Shown in pieces: positions 62,941 to 64,000 of a DNA stretch of 64,000 nucleotides. Source of the stretch: Umezawaea endophytica (GTDB lineage: Bacteria > Actinomycetota > Actinomycetes > Mycobacteriales > Pseudonocardiaceae); NCBI RefSeq assembly GCF_025061645.1, contig NZ_JANYMP010000034.1, positions 1 to 64,000 of the forward strand, given 5' to 3'. The position numbers were made by a program, and so were the translations under genes. The notes under the pieces were generated by a model that was not told where the DNA came from, searched no databases, and worked only from the letters and a program-made list of their open reading frames with translations. Within the stretch, counting starts at the first letter, position 1. The number at the start of each line of letters is the position of its first letter.

Positions 62941-63648
62941 GTGCCAAGCAAGCCCAAGAAACAGCCCCGGTGGTACTTCTCGTTGCGCAGCCCGTACTCG
63001 TGGTTCGCCTACCACGACATGCGCGCGGAGTACCCCGACGTGCTCGACGCGGTGAGGTGGCTGCCCACCTGGGAGCCGGACGAGATCAGCGCGTCGATGC
63101 TCGCCGAGGCGCGCATCGAGCTGCCCTACGTGCCCATGTCGGTGGAGAAGGGGCGCTACATCCTGCAGGACGTCCGGCGGATGGCCAAGGACCGCGGGCT
63201 CGCGATGACCTGGCCGGTCGACCGGAACCCCGTGTGGGAGGTGTCGCACCTGGCCTACCTCGCGGCGGAAGAGGAGGGCGCGGGCCGCGAGTTCGTCGCC
63301 GCCGCCTACCGCGCGCGGTGGGAGCACGGACGGGACATCTCGGACCCCGACGTGATGTCGGACATCGCGGGAGATCTCGGACTCGACCCCGTCCGGCTGT
63401 CGACGGCCGCGCAGGACACCCGGTTGCGGGAACTGGCCGTCCAGAGCCTGAACGAGGTCTGGCGGGACGGTGTCTTCGGTGTTCCGTTCTTCATCGTCGG
63501 GCACGAGAAGTTCTGGGGCGTGGACCGGCTCCCGCAGTTCGTCGATGCGCTGCGCGACCTGCGACTACGCGAAGATCCCGGTACCTGGCAGGGATTGGTG
63601 CCCGCCGGTCCGGTCAGCGACATGGGTCACGCAGGGGGGTGCGGCTGA
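62941..63648 (+). CDS. DsbA-fold isomerase, HCCA-isomerase/GST-kappa-like
   Basis: The 235-aa protein starts with WYFSLRSPYSWFAYHDM, in which the SPYS motif (Ser17) matches the thiol-binding Ser of 2-hydroxychromene-2-carboxylate isomerases. It ends with GVFGVPFFIVGHEKFWG, the cis-Pro and specificity end of that fold. Those enzymes isomerise double bonds with glutathione; actinomycetes use mycothiol instead. As the last gene of the polyene set it may set cis/trans geometry of the chain. GGAGGACC precedes the GTG. Confidence 0.82.
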   Translation: MPSKPKKQPRWYFSLRSPYSWFAYHDMRAEYPDVLDAVRWLPTWEPDEISASMLAEARIELPYVPMSVEKGRYILQDVRRMAKDRGLAMTWPVDRNPVWEVSHLAYLAAEEEGAGREFVAAAYRARWEHGRDISDPDVMSDIAGDLGLDPVRLSTAAQDTRLRELAVQSLNEVWRDGVFGVPFFIVGHEKFWGVDRLPQFVDALRDLRLREDPGTWQGLVPAGPVSDMGHAGGCG

Positions 63649-63803
63649 CACCTCTGCTCGTGGTAGTAGTAGCTGTAGGTACTCGCGGGGACCGGCAGCG
63701 TCACCGCCGGAGATGAGGGGGGCGGGCTCTTGACGGTCGACTTGGTGGTGTCGCACGTCGCGCTGCCTCGGCGCACGGCGTCGACCGCTCCCCGGATCGT
63801 CCG

Positions 63804-64000
63804 TTGCGGGTAGCCGCGCGCCCTGGTCCCCTGGTCGACCGCGATCGTGAACTGGAGGTCTTCCGGCGCGTGCTGGAAGGCCTGGGTCGCGGTCGGTCGT
63901 CGGTGCTCGTCGTGGAGGGGCAGTCGGGCATGGGGACCGGCGCCCTGGTGCGACGGGGGTGCGTGCTGGCGGGTGAGGCGGGTGTCCGGGTCGCCTACGC
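63804..64000 (+). CDS. LuxR/LAL-type ATPase regulator, N-terminal fragment cut by window edge
   Basis: From the TTG at 63804 the frame reads into GPLVDRDRELEVFRRVLEG and then VLVVEGQSGMGTGALVRRG, the usual opening of large LuxR-type ATPase regulators. The Walker A lysine is replaced (GMGTG instead of GMGKG/S), so ATP binding may be weak. In-frame stops upstream (TGA at 63714) limit the start. It may be a second regulator of the cluster. Confidence 0.6.
   Translation, partial: MRVAARPGPLVDRDRELEVFRRVLEGLGRGRSSVLVVEGQSGMGTGALVRRGCVLAGEAGVRVAY

Noticed and set aside
63649-63716. Repeated GTA/TAG triplets after the isomerase gene as a repeat element
   Set aside because: The run is only a few triplets long and shows no larger periodicity.

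Overview
The window is high-GC actinomycete DNA. The codon use, overlapping GTGA/ATGA gene junctions, many TetR, LuxR and AfsR-type regulators, and a large nonribosomal peptide synthetase (NRPS) locus suggest Pseudonocardiales (Saccharothrix, Lentzea or Actinosynnema type). That placement is inference only. I saw no rRNA, tRNA, CRISPR array or insertion sequence.

Positions 1-16.5 kb are ordinary accessory chromosome. They hold a truncated histidine kinase; a TetR repressor divergent from a self-sufficient P450-reductase fusion (BM3 type) with a nested palindromic operator; a second TetR/quinone-oxidoreductase pair with two operators; several NAD(P)-dependent redox genes; a DUF3500 and a DUF1996 protein; a two-component system ending in an anchored CBM35-like protein; and an ECF sigma factor with a membrane partner.

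Positions 16.5-23.6 kb form a sulfation unit. A TetR with its own operator faces cysD-cysNC (PAPS synthesis), followed by DUF1214, a PAPS-type sulfotransferase, an atypical SDR and an SRPBCC protein. A KstR-like palindrome lies just before the DUF1214 gene. An AfsR/SARP-type regulator follows on the other strand. Positions 26.9-33.8 kb are a sugar-acid catabolic operon (GntR, mannonate dehydratase, fructuronate reductase-like, MHS transporter, idonate dehydrogenase-like, KDG kinase) with a 26-bp operator.

Positions 34.4 kb to the right edge look like one biosynthetic gene cluster. It starts with a LuxR-type (LAL) regulator and a DrrAB-like exporter. It continues with an Fe/2-oxoglutarate hydroxylase, an SbnB/SbnA pair for L-2,3-diaminopropionate (Dap), and a 4005-aa four-module NRPS. 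Then come a type II thioesterase, a separate Thr-type A-PCP protein, a mycofactocin-type SDR, MbtH, and a highly reducing type II polyketide set (ACP, KS, CLF-like, two complementary dehydratase subunits, KR, thiol-transferase-fold isomerase). The NRPS reads C-A-PCP / C-(A remnant)-PCP / C-A-PCP / C-A-PCP-TE. Modules 1 and 3 have near-identical A domains with a diamino-acid-like pocket, module 4 looks Asp/Asn-specific, and module 2 has lost its A domain. The separate A-PCP has a Thr code and is the obvious candidate to supply module 2 in trans. My model is a polyene-acyl-Dap-Thr-Dap-Asp/Asn lipopeptide. The cluster probably continues past the right edge, where another regulator begins.
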